A stretch of 5,743 nucleotides of DNA from the NCBI GenBank assembly GCA_050699055.1, contig JBOHCT010000228.1:1-5743 (forward strand), read 5' to 3'. Both the position numbers and the translations under genes were made by a program. This DNA comes from JBOHCT01 sp050699055. GTDB taxonomy: Bacteria > Actinomycetota > Actinomycetes > Streptosporangiales > JBOHCT01. Position 1 is the first letter of the stretch. Each line of letters opens with the position of its first letter. Shown piece after piece: positions 1-4,697 of the stretch. Under the pieces are notes generated by a model. The model saw only the letters and a program-made list of their open reading frames with translations, did not search any database and was not told the DNA's origin.

Positions 1-458
1 GCGTAGTAGCCCGTGTTCTCCTTCGTCTGGAACCGCACGTCGTCGAAGACGTAGAACTCCGCCTCCGGCCCGAAGTACGCCGTGTCCGCCAGCCCGGTCC
101 CCTCGAGGTAGGCCTCGGCCTTGCGCGCGACATTGCGCGGGTCGCGGCTGTACGCCTCGCCCGTCACCGGGTCGTGGATGAAGAAGTTGAGGGCAAGGGT
201 CATGTCGGTTCGGAAAGGGTCGACGAACGCGGTCGTGACGTCGGGCTTCAGTGCCATGTCGGACTCGTGGATCTGCTGAAAGCCCCGGATCGACGACCCG
301 TCGAACATGAGCCCCTCGGTGAAGACTTCCTCGTCGAACGCCGACGCGGGGATCGTGAAGTGCTGCAGCATTCCGAGCAGGTCGCAGAACCGCACATCGA
401 TGAACTCGACCCCTCGGTCGGGTACGAACGCGAGACACTCGTCGGCGCTGGTGAACAT
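1..458 (-). CDS. glnA: Glutamine synthetase type I, N-terminal part (runs off the left edge)
   Basis: Catalyses ATP-dependent formation of glutamine from glutamate and ammonium in the cytoplasm; family members are dodecamers. Only the first 152 residues are present, of about 475 usual for the family. Visible hallmarks are DVRFCDLLGMLQHFTIPASAF near residues 21-41, MFDGSSIRGFQ at 51-61 (the FDGSS loop), HESDM at 64-68, YSRDPRNVARKAE at 103-115, and FGPEAEFYVFD at 129-139, whose E132 and E134 correspond to the metal-binding glutamates of the family. The ATG at 456-458 is preceded by a good ribosome binding site (GGAGG at 463-467 on this strand, 4 bases away), which fixes the start. The sequence closely resembles mycobacterial GlnA1. 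Divergent from the RDD gene. A GlnR-type box upstream suggests nitrogen control. The adenylylation-site region lies outside the window. Confidence 0.97.
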   Translation of the reverse strand, partial: MFTSADECLAFVPDRGVEFIDVRFCDLLGMLQHFTIPASAFDEEVFTEGLMFDGSSIRGFQQIHESDMALKPDVTTAFVDPFRTDMTLALNFFIHDPVTGEAYSRDPRNVARKAEAYLEGTGLADTAYFGPEAEFYVFDDVRFQTKENTGYY

Positions 459-492
459 CCAACCTCCCTCTACGGCCACCTACCGGTAGGAG

Positions 493-498
493 ACGTTA
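493..498 (-). promoter_or_regulatory. Candidate glnA -10 element
   Basis: On the minus strand these bases read TAACGT, fitting the actinobacterial TANNNT -10 pattern. The predicted start of transcription would be near 486, giving a leader of about 28 bases that contains the GGAGG ribosome binding site. No good -35 hexamer stands 16-18 bases upstream (ACGGCG at 516-521); that region is instead occupied by the GlnR-type box, as would be expected of an activator-dependent promoter. The assignment is inference from pattern and position. Confidence 0.4.
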
Positions 499-508
499 GC
501 CGGCCGCC

Positions 509-546
509 GTTTCTCCGCCGTGTCACCGATGTTTCGCGGGTGTTAC
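509..546 (-). promoter_or_regulatory. GlnR-type nitrogen-control box upstream of glnA
   Basis: On the minus strand four 5-base elements occur at exact 11-base steps: GTAAC (542-546), GAAAC (531-535), GACAC (520-524) and GAAAC (509-513), each separated by 6 bases. The actinobacterial GlnR consensus is gTnAC-n6-GAAAC repeated twice with the same spacing. Only one defined base differs, the T of the third element. The box starts 51 bases before the glnA ATG. GlnR is the OmpR-type regulator of nitrogen assimilation in Streptomyces and mycobacteria, and glnA is a classical target. The motif is seen directly; binding by GlnR is inferred. Confidence 0.78.
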
Positions 547-583
547 GCGGCGCCCGCGTCGTGGCCCGATCGCCGCGCGGCGC

Positions 584-589
584 TAGTGT
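584..589 (+). promoter_or_regulatory. -10 element of the RDD gene (leaderless type)
   Basis: TAGTGT fits TANNNT and is followed after 6 bases by the GTG at 596, so transcription would begin at or next to the start codon. The 17-base-spaced -35 position (561-566, GTGGCC) is poor. No properly spaced ribosome binding site precedes the GTG (GGAG ends only 2 bases away), which supports a leaderless mRNA. Confidence 0.45.
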
Positions 590-595
590 GGAGTC

Positions 596-1042
596 GTGGA
601 GGAGGAGCGTCGCTGGATCGGCTCGTGGCTCGGCGGGCCGCGCTCAGCCGGTGTCGGTGCCGTCGGCTATCCGGGGGAGCGTCTCGGGCTTGCGAACTCT
701 GGGTCCCGGTCGGTGGCGGGGACGGGGCGTCGGCTCTTGTCGTTCGTCGTCGATGCCGTCCTCTCCGACCTCGTCGCCCATTTCCTCTTGCCCAGCGTCG
801 CGTACTGGAACGCGCTGGTCTTCTTCGTGGAGGTTCTAGTCCTGACCTCGCTGATCGGCGCGAGCGCGGGACAGATCGTCTGCCGGGTGCGCGTGCTTCG
901 CCTCGACGGTCGCCCCGTCGGCTTTCTCTGGGGGCTGGTGCGTACGGTCCTGTTGTGCTTGATCATCCCCGCCCTGATCTGGGACCGCGACTATCGCGGC
1001 CTGCACGACAGGGCGTCCAACACCGTGGTCGTCCGCGCCTGA
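596..1042 (+). CDS. RDD-family integral membrane protein
   Basis: A 148-residue membrane protein. The RDD family name comes from conserved Arg and Asp residues; here they fit GRRLLSFVVDAVL (residues 44-56, R45/R46 and D53) and the C-terminal DRDYRGLHDRASNTVVV (130-146), a typical RDD ending. Three hydrophobic segments are visible at about 47-67, 72-91 and 108-127, after a 40-residue glycine-rich, charged N-terminus. The GTG at 596 is the only sensible early start in frame. Orthologues sit next to glnA in many actinobacteria (Rv2219A in M. tuberculosis). Family function is not settled; a transport role has been proposed for some RDD proteins, and nothing here shows a substrate. Divergent from glnA and convergent with the DUF4191 gene, with 15 bases between stops. 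Confidence 0.88.
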   Translation: MEEERRWIGSWLGGPRSAGVGAVGYPGERLGLANSGSRSVAGTGRRLLSFVVDAVLSDLVAHFLLPSVAYWNALVFFVEVLVLTSLIGASAGQIVCRVRVLRLDGRPVGFLWGLVRTVLLCLIIPALIWDRDYRGLHDRASNTVVVRA

Positions 1043-1044
1043 GT

Positions 1045-1081
1045 CCGAAGGCGGGCGTCAGCGCGGGCCCAGACCCTTCGG
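1045..1081. terminator. Possible bidirectional hairpin at the RDD/DUF4191 junction
   Basis: CCGAAGG (1045-1051) and CCTTCGG (1075-1081) are perfect 7-base inverted repeats; inside them GGGC (1053-1056) can pair with GCCC (1067-1070). The hairpin begins 2 bases after the RDD stop and overlaps the last codons of the convergent gene, whose stop lies in the loop. No T-tract follows on either strand, so it is not a classical intrinsic terminator; U-tract-less hairpins are often proposed in actinobacteria. Confidence 0.33.
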
Positions 1082-1741
1082 CATCCGCGGCATCTTGGCG
1101 TTCTTCGGCAGCGGACCCCGTGGCATGGGCGAACGTTGGGGGAGCGCCTTCAGTCGGTTGTTGATCTCGTCGATCTCAGGGCGCCGCAGGTTGCGCGGGA
1201 GCCGCGTGATGCGGGACTGCAGCTTGCGTATGGGCACCTGTCCCTCGGCGTCACCGATCTGGAAGTCGTAGATCGGGATGTCGTACAAGACGCGGGCCGT
1301 CCGCTTCTTCTCCGCCGCGAGGAGGCTCGCCACTCGGGCGGATGTGCCCTCGCCCACGAGGATGACGCCGGGCCGCCCGACGGCCCGGTGGATGACGTCC
1401 ATGTTGCGGTTGCCGGCGACCGCGGGGGTGACGCTCCAGTTGCCCCGCAGGCCGTCGAGGATCGCCGCGGCCCCGCCGGGCTGGCCTTCGAGCATGCGGA
1501 ACTGCACCTTCTGTGCGATCCGCCCGAACACGAACGTGGCGACCGCGATGCCGACGAGGACGCCGAGCGCCCCGAAATAGGGCAGGTTTCCAGTGGCGAA
1601 CCCGATGATGAGAAAGACGACGAACGCCCCGACGCCGGCCAGCGCGACCAGTGGGAGGGCCCTGGGGTCCTGCTGGCGTACGACCTTGATGACCGTGCGG
1701 AGCTGGGCGATGCGGCCCGGGCGCTCTGTCTTCTTCGCCAT
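1058..1741 (-). CDS. DUF4191 membrane protein
   Basis: A 227-residue protein matching the actinobacterial DUF4191 family (Rv2219 in M. tuberculosis), whose members stand beside lipA. After a basic N-terminus (MAKKTERPGR) there are two hydrophobic segments at about 29-49 and 54-73, then a soluble domain with the motifs MLEGQPGGAAAILDGLRG (83-100), a W-S-V-T-P-A-V-AGNRNMDVIHRAVG stretch (102-122) and GRPGVILVGEG (122-132). The last 27 residues form a basic proline/methionine-rich tail. The soluble part therefore probably faces the cytoplasm. No enzymatic motif is recognised and the function is unknown. The ATG at 1739-1741 has no clear ribosome binding site but a TATCCT -10 seven bases upstream, suggesting a leaderless transcript. 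Convergent with the RDD gene. Confidence 0.9.
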   Translation of the reverse strand: MAKKTERPGRIAQLRTVIKVVRQQDPRALPLVALAGVGAFVVFLIIGFATGNLPYFGALGVLVGIAVATFVFGRIAQKVQFRMLEGQPGGAAAILDGLRGNWSVTPAVAGNRNMDVIHRAVGRPGVILVGEGTSARVASLLAAEKKRTARVLYDIPIYDFQIGDAEGQVPIRKLQSRITRLPRNLRRPEIDEINNRLKALPQRSPMPRGPLPKNAKMPRMPKGLGPR

Positions 1742-1768
1742 GTTCCGCAGGATACGGGTAAGCGGAAC
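1742..1768. repeat. Inverted repeat around the DUF4191 -10 (possible operator)
   Basis: GTTCCGC (1742-1748) and GCGGAAC (1762-1768) are perfect 7-base inverted repeats with a 13-base spacer, 20 bases centre to centre. They flank the predicted -10 hexamer and one arm abuts the start codon. A dimeric repressor bound here would block transcription. The repeat is seen; its role is inferred, and chance is possible at this GC content. Confidence 0.35.
1749..1754 (-). promoter_or_regulatory. -10 element of the DUF4191 gene (leaderless type)
   Basis: The minus strand reads TATCCT, 7 bases before the ATG at 1741, so the predicted transcription start coincides with the start codon. No convincing -35 is seen. 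The hexamer is bracketed by the inverted repeat GTTCCGC/GCGGAAC (1742-1768). Confidence 0.45.
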
Positions 1769-1835
1769 GGAGATCGTAGGAGGCCTGGCAGGCGTGGTAA
1801 ATCAGTCACGTACTCAGTGGGGAATACGCAAAGTA

Positions 1836-1864
1836 TTGACTTCGCCACGTTCCGGATCTAGCGT
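1836..1864 (+). promoter_or_regulatory. Near-consensus promoter for the small secreted protein
   Basis: TTGACT at 1836-1841 matches the -35 consensus TTGACA in five of six bases, followed after exactly 17 bases by TAGCGT at 1859-1864 (TANNNT -10). Six bases later is the ATG at 1871, so the message would be leaderless. This is the best -35/-10 pair in the window. The short inverted repeat AATAC-gcaaa-GTATT (1823-1837) ends on the first two bases of the -35 and could be an operator. Confidence 0.68.
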
Positions 1865-1870
1865 CGGCGC

Positions 1871-2095
1871 ATGCTCTCGCGTCGACCGCGCCGTCTCCTC
1901 GCATCGATCATCGGACTCGCGGGCTCGGTGCTGCTCGTAGCGCCTCTCGCGCCCGCCGCGTCGGCGGACACCGCGCACGCGCGGGCGAGCGTGTCGCTGG
2001 TCACCTACCACGTGTGGACATCCGTTCCCGACTTCGCCCACGGGACTTTCGAGGGGTCTGTCCCTGCAGTCGGTTTCCCGCAAATCGGTGTCTGA
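1871..2095 (+). CDS. Small predicted secreted protein, 74 residues, unknown function
   Basis: The N-terminus is a textbook Sec signal peptide: basic MLSRRPRR, a hydrophobic core from about 9 to 26 (LLASIIGLAGSVLLVAPL), and an AXA cleavage site A30-S31-A32 before D33. The mature product would be about 42 residues, rich in Ser, Val and aromatic residues (YHVW at 46-49, PDF at 53-55), with no cysteine and no recognised motif; it has no lipobox, so it should be released or cell-wall associated. The start is supported by the near-consensus promoter placed 6 bases upstream, which implies leaderless translation; there is no ribosome binding site. The gene ends 28 bases from the convergent lipA stop. 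I do not recognise a family. It could be a lineage-specific exported peptide; a remnant of a longer gene is possible but nothing downstream continues it. Confidence 0.68.
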   Translation: MLSRRPRRLLASIIGLAGSVLLVAPLAPAASADTAHARASVSLVTYHVWTSVPDFAHGTFEGSVPAVGFPQIGV

Positions 2096-2129
2096 GTGGG
2101 CGGGCCGCCGGTGACGCGACCCGTCAGAC
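2090..2129. terminator. Possible bidirectional hairpin joining the stops of the small gene and lipA
   Basis: GTCTGA (2090-2095) and TCAGAC (2124-2129) are perfect inverted repeats, and each arm contains the stop codon of one of the two convergent genes. GGG (2098-2100) and CCC (2120-2122) can extend the stem after a small internal loop. No T-tract follows. A weak candidate terminator; the symmetry may be partly fortuitous. Confidence 0.3.
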
Positions 2130-3080
2130 GCCCGTGGAGAGGGACGCCTCGGGAGTCTCGCGCGCGGCGATGGCCTGGCGGTAGAGTCGGCCCGCGCGGT
2201 ACGAGGAGCGTACGAGCGGGCCGGACATGACCCCCGCGAAGCCCAGCTCCAGGGCCTCGTCGCGCAGCTCGTCGAACTCCTCGGGGCGGACCCACCGCAC
2301 GACCGGATGGTGACGCAGCGAGGGGCGGAGGTACTGGGTGATCGTGACGAGGTCACAGCCGGCGTCGTGCAGGTCGTCCAGGGCTCCGTGGACCTCGTGA
2401 CGTTCCTCGCCCAGGCCGAGAATCAGGTTCGACTTCGTGACGAGGCCGAACTCCCGCGCCTGCCGGAGTACGTCGAGCGACCGCGGGTAGCGGAACCCGG
2501 GGCGAATACGGCGAAAGATCCGCGGCACGGTCTCGATGTTGTGGGCGAACACCTCGGGGCGGGTCTCGAACACCGGCCGCAACAGCTCGGGCCGGCCGCT
2601 GAAGTCGGGGGTGAGCAGCTCGACGCCGGCGCCGGGGTTCATCGCGTGGATCCGGCGTACGGTCTCCGCGTACAGCCAAGCGCCCTCGTCGTCGAGGTCA
2701 TCGCGGTTGACCCCGGTCACCGTGGCGTACCTGAGCCCCATGGTGCGTACGGACTCGGCGACGCGGCGCGGCTCGTCGCGGTCGAGCTCTGCGGGCTTGC
2801 CCGTGTCGATCTGGCAGAAGTCGCAACGGCGGGTGCACTGGTCGCCACCGATGAGGAAGGTCGCCTCACGGTCCTCCCAGCACTCGAAGATGTTGGGGCA
2901 GCCAGCCTCCTCGCAGACCGTATGCAGCCCCTCGCGGTGGACGAGGTCCTTCAGCTGGCGGTACTCGGGCCCCATGCGCGCCCGGGTCTTGATCCATGGC
3001 GGCTTCTTCTCGATCGGGGTCTGGCTGTTGCGGACCTCCAGGCGAAGAAGCTTCCGGCCGTCGGGTGCGACAGCTGTCAC
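2124..3080 (-). CDS. lipA: Lipoyl synthase (radical SAM)
   Basis: Inserts sulfur at C6 and C8 of octanoyl chains bound to lipoyl domains, completing lipoate on the dehydrogenase complexes and glycine cleavage H protein. The 318-residue product shows both iron-sulfur sites: the auxiliary cluster motif C56-x4-C61-x5-C67 (CEEAGCPNIFEC), and the radical SAM motif C82-x3-C86-x2-C89 (CTRRCDFC). RSSY at 291-294 supplies the serine ligand of the auxiliary cluster. Other hallmarks are KPPWIKTRA (27-35), TGVNRDDL (122-129) and TKSNLILGLGE (215-225). The GTG at 3078-3080 is chosen because the product then aligns from the first residue with mycobacterial LipA (xTAVAPDGRKLLRLEVRN); the frame stays open upstream but that stretch is not LipA-like. 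A G-rich tract (GGGGGA) about 7 bases before may serve as ribosome binding site. Downstream of lipB, 218 bases away. Confidence 0.97.
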   Translation of the reverse strand: MTAVAPDGRKLLRLEVRNSQTPIEKKPPWIKTRARMGPEYRQLKDLVHREGLHTVCEEAGCPNIFECWEDREATFLIGGDQCTRRCDFCQIDTGKPAELDRDEPRRVAESVRTMGLRYATVTGVNRDDLDDEGAWLYAETVRRIHAMNPGAGVELLTPDFSGRPELLRPVFETRPEVFAHNIETVPRIFRRIRPGFRYPRSLDVLRQAREFGLVTKSNLILGLGEERHEVHGALDDLHDAGCDLVTITQYLRPSLRHHPVVRWVRPEEFDELRDEALELGFAGVMSGPLVRSSYRAGRLYRQAIAARETPEASLSTGV

Positions 3081-3125
3081 GCGGGGATCCCCCTCGGTCG
3101 CAATGCTTGCTCGGTAGGCGACTCC

Positions 3126-3155
3126 AGCGTACGTCCGGCCGGTCGGCCCAACCAA
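3126..3155 (-). promoter_or_regulatory. Weak candidate lipA promoter
   Basis: On the minus strand TTGGTT (3150-3155) and TACGCT (3126-3131) are 18 bases apart, 45 bases upstream of the lipA GTG. The -35 matches consensus in three of six positions. The 218-base gap from lipB makes an own promoter plausible. Confidence 0.3.
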
Positions 3156-3191
3156 CACGCCCCGGCGCGCTCCAGGCTCCGGGTCCCCTTG

Positions 3192-3255
3192 CGCCGATCT
3201 TGAAGATATTGACCCCTCGCGGGCCGTTGAGACAGCAACAACTTCAAGATCGGCG
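3192..3255. repeat. 64-base inverted repeat between lipB and lipA
   Basis: The left arm 3192-3211 (CGCCGATCTTGAAGATATTG) and right arm 3236-3255 (CAACAACTTCAAGATCGGCG) are complementary at 18 of 20 positions, including 14 in a row at the outer ends; the loop is 24 bases. It lies 43 bases downstream of the lipB stop. No tail of Ts follows on either strand, and no flanking target duplication is visible. It may be a REP/MITE-like dispersed palindrome, a processing or stability hairpin in a lipB-lipA transcript, or a protein-binding site. The structure is seen directly; the role is unknown. Confidence 0.75.
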
Positions 3256-3286
3256 GAGGCGGGACGCTTGGGCGGGGCGCCTCCGC
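3253..3286 (-). terminator. GC-rich hairpin after lipB (terminator-like, no T-tract)
   Basis: GCGGAGGCG (3253-3261) and CGCCTCCGC (3278-3286) are perfect 9-base inverted repeats with a 16-base loop, starting 12 bases after the lipB stop. Strong stem but no T run follows, so intrinsic termination is uncertain. Its distal arm shares 3 bases (3253-3255) with the outer end of the 64-base inverted repeat. Confidence 0.4.
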
Positions 3287-3298
3287 GGGAGCGGGGGC

Positions 3299-3955
3299 CT
3301 ACACGAGGGCGTCGGGGTAGACCGTGGCGCCAAGGACCTCGGCGAGGTGCCGCTCGACCAGCGGGACGACCTCCCGGACCGTGACCTGGCGCCCGACCTC
3401 GGTCGAGAGTGATGTGACGCTCGCATCGCGGATGCCGCACGGCACGATCCGGTCGAACCAGCCGAGGTCGCACTCGCAGTTGAAGGCGAACCCGTGCATG
3501 GTCACGCCCTTCGAGACGCGGATGCCGATGGCCGCGATCTTACGGTCGGGCGGACCCGGAACCCAGACGCCGCTGCGCCCGTCGACGCGTACGGCCTCGA
3601 GGCCCAGGTCGGCACAGCTGCGGATTAGCATCTTCTCGACCAGGCGGACGTAGGTCACGACATCGACCGGATCGGGGAGCTCGACGATCGGATACCCGAC
3701 GAGCTGGCCCGGACCATGCCACGTGATCTTGCCGCCCCGATCGACATCGATGACCGGAGTGCCGTCGACCGGGCGGTCCCATGGCTCGGTGCGCTTGCCC
3801 GCGGTGTAGACGGGCGGGTGCTCGAGCAGCAGGCAGGTGTCAGGGATCTCCTCGGCCACCCGTCGCTCGTGCAGTCGGCGCTGCTCGACCCATGCCTGCT
3901 GGTACGGCACGGCACGATCGCCGAATCCGGCGTGGATATACGTGAGATCAGTCAC
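3299..3955 (-). CDS. lipB: Octanoyl-[ACP]:protein N-octanoyltransferase
   Basis: Transfers octanoyl groups from acyl carrier protein to the lipoyl-domain lysine, the first step of lipoate synthesis and the one before LipA. At 218 residues it has normal length. Motifs in order are LLLEHPPVYTAGKR (42-55), RGGKITWHGPGQLVGYPI (73-90), and KIAAIGIRV with the catalytic lysine K139 (139-147), then HGFAFN (154-159) and VPCGI with the catalytic cysteine C173 (171-175). The K/C pair corresponds to the dyad known in M. tuberculosis LipB. The GTG at 3953-3955 gives the expected N-terminus; a TAAGAT -10 lies 7 bases before it and there is no ribosome binding site, so a leaderless message is likely. It follows the peptidase gene by 10 bases, so read-through expression is also possible. 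Confidence 0.97.
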   Translation of the reverse strand: MTDLTYIHAGFGDRAVPYQQAWVEQRRLHERRVAEEIPDTCLLLEHPPVYTAGKRTEPWDRPVDGTPVIDVDRGGKITWHGPGQLVGYPIVELPDPVDVVTYVRLVEKMLIRSCADLGLEAVRVDGRSGVWVPGPPDRKIAAIGIRVSKGVTMHGFAFNCECDLGWFDRIVPCGIRDASVTSLSTEVGRQVTVREVVPLVERHLAEVLGATVYPDALV

Positions 3956-3962
3956 CTACCAA

Positions 3963-3968
3963 ATCTTA
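3963..3968 (-). promoter_or_regulatory. -10 element of lipB, overlapping the upstream stop codon
   Basis: TAAGAT on the minus strand fits TANNNT and stands 7 bases before the lipB GTG. Its first three bases are the TAA stop of the peptidase gene. A -35 is weak (CTGATC at 3987-3992, 18-base spacing, inside the peptidase coding end). Confidence 0.5.
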
Positions 3969-4694
3969 TGCCAGCCGGCGCGGCTCGATCAGTTTCTCGC
4001 GAGCACTTCCCGTGCCGTCCTCCTCCACCCAGTACGCGACCCCCTCGCCCGTCGACACCGCCTGCACCAGGTCAGTCCCGACGTAGTGCAGCGCGACGCC
4101 GTTGTCCGCGGCGTACGCGGCGGGAAGCGTGCCGTCGGCGATGAGGCGATGCAAGACCGGCCGCCGCTGCGGCTCAGCGTCGTAGTGCACGCCGTTGGCA
4201 TAGGGGACAAACGCCAGTGCGTTCGCGACAGGACACAGGTCCGGGCCGAAGGAGTCGGTGGTGCCGCCGGCGTGCCAGCAGATCGAGCCCGCGCTCTGCC
4301 CTGTGAGCACGACTCCGGCCTCCCACGCCTCGCGGAACACGGCGTCGAGCCCGTGCAGCCGCCAGAGGGCGAGCAGGTTCGCGACGCTGCCCCCGGAGAC
4401 GTACACCAGGTCCTGGGCGAGCAGGTGCGCCCGCGGATCGGGGTGGTTGGGCATCGGAAAGAGGGCGAGGTGCGTGACCTCGACATCGAGGCGGGTGAAC
4501 CCGGCATAGAAGCGAGAAACGGCGTCGGGTGCGTCACCGACCGCGGTGGTGAGGAAACAGACGCGGGGGCGATCCGCGCCGGTGAGGTCCAGCGCATACC
4601 GGAGCAGGGCACTTGGACGCAGCCCAAAACGGCCGTCGGGCTCGAAAGAGCCCCCGCTGATCGCGACGATATGCCGTTGTCCGTCGATACTCAT
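3966..4694 (-). CDS. Peptidase E-like protein (S51 family serine peptidase)
   Basis: A 242-residue cytoplasmic protein with the fold signature of peptidase E and its relatives: HIVAISGGSFEP near the N-terminus (8-19), DLVYVSGGSVANLL (95-108), the nucleophile elbow GQSAGSICW (132-140) with S134 as the catalytic serine, and a conserved NGVHYD (167-172) with H170 as the likely catalytic histidine. The third residue of the triad is not certain; D147 or D152 are candidates. Characterised PepE enzymes cleave Asp-X dipeptides, but the family also includes cyanophycinase-like members, so the substrate is open. The ATG at 4692-4694 follows the E2 stop by only 3 bases (TAA-GGG-ATG) with no properly spaced ribosome binding site of its own, pointing to translational coupling. 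No signal peptide is present. Confidence 0.88.
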   Translation of the reverse strand: MSIDGQRHIVAISGGSFEPDGRFGLRPSALLRYALDLTGADRPRVCFLTTAVGDAPDAVSRFYAGFTRLDVEVTHLALFPMPNHPDPRAHLLAQDLVYVSGGSVANLLALWRLHGLDAVFREAWEAGVVLTGQSAGSICWHAGGTTDSFGPDLCPVANALAFVPYANGVHYDAEPQRRPVLHRLIADGTLPAAYAADNGVALHYVGTDLVQAVSTGEGVAYWVEEDGTGSAREKLIEPRRLA

Positions 4695-4697
4695 CCC

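Noticed and set aside
174..839. Plus-strand open frame of 221 codons opposite glnA and into the RDD gene
   Set aside because: Covers the glnA coding strand in antisense, then runs through the promoter region and the RDD gene in another frame; no domain resemblance.
1783..1793. GCCTG-G-CAGGC odd palindrome upstream of the DUF4191 promoter
   Set aside because: Short, GC-rich and not placed at a recognisable promoter element; chance is a sufficient explanation.
1814..2356. Minus-strand open frame of about 180 codons across the small gene and the lipA end
   Set aside because: Arg/Ser-rich composition typical of an out-of-frame reading of GC-rich DNA; overlaps lipA in the wrong frame and the well-supported small secreted gene.
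3083..3092. GGGGATCCCC palindrome just before the lipA start
   Set aside because: Ten bases with no room for a loop, and such short GC palindromes are frequent at this base composition; not listed as a site.
2307..3203. Plus-strand open frame of 298 codons opposite lipA
   Set aside because: Antisense shadow of lipA with no recognisable domain and no promoter or ribosome binding site.
3192..3255. Reading the 64-base inverted repeat as an insertion sequence end or attachment site
   Set aside because: No transposase or integrase, no flanking direct repeat and no second copy in the window; kept only as a repeat of unknown role.
3081..3473. Upstream extension of the lipA reading frame to a 449-residue protein
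   Set aside because: The extension is not LipA-like, crosses the inverted repeat and overlaps lipB in another frame. The GTG at 3080 aligns with the N-terminus of known LipA proteins.
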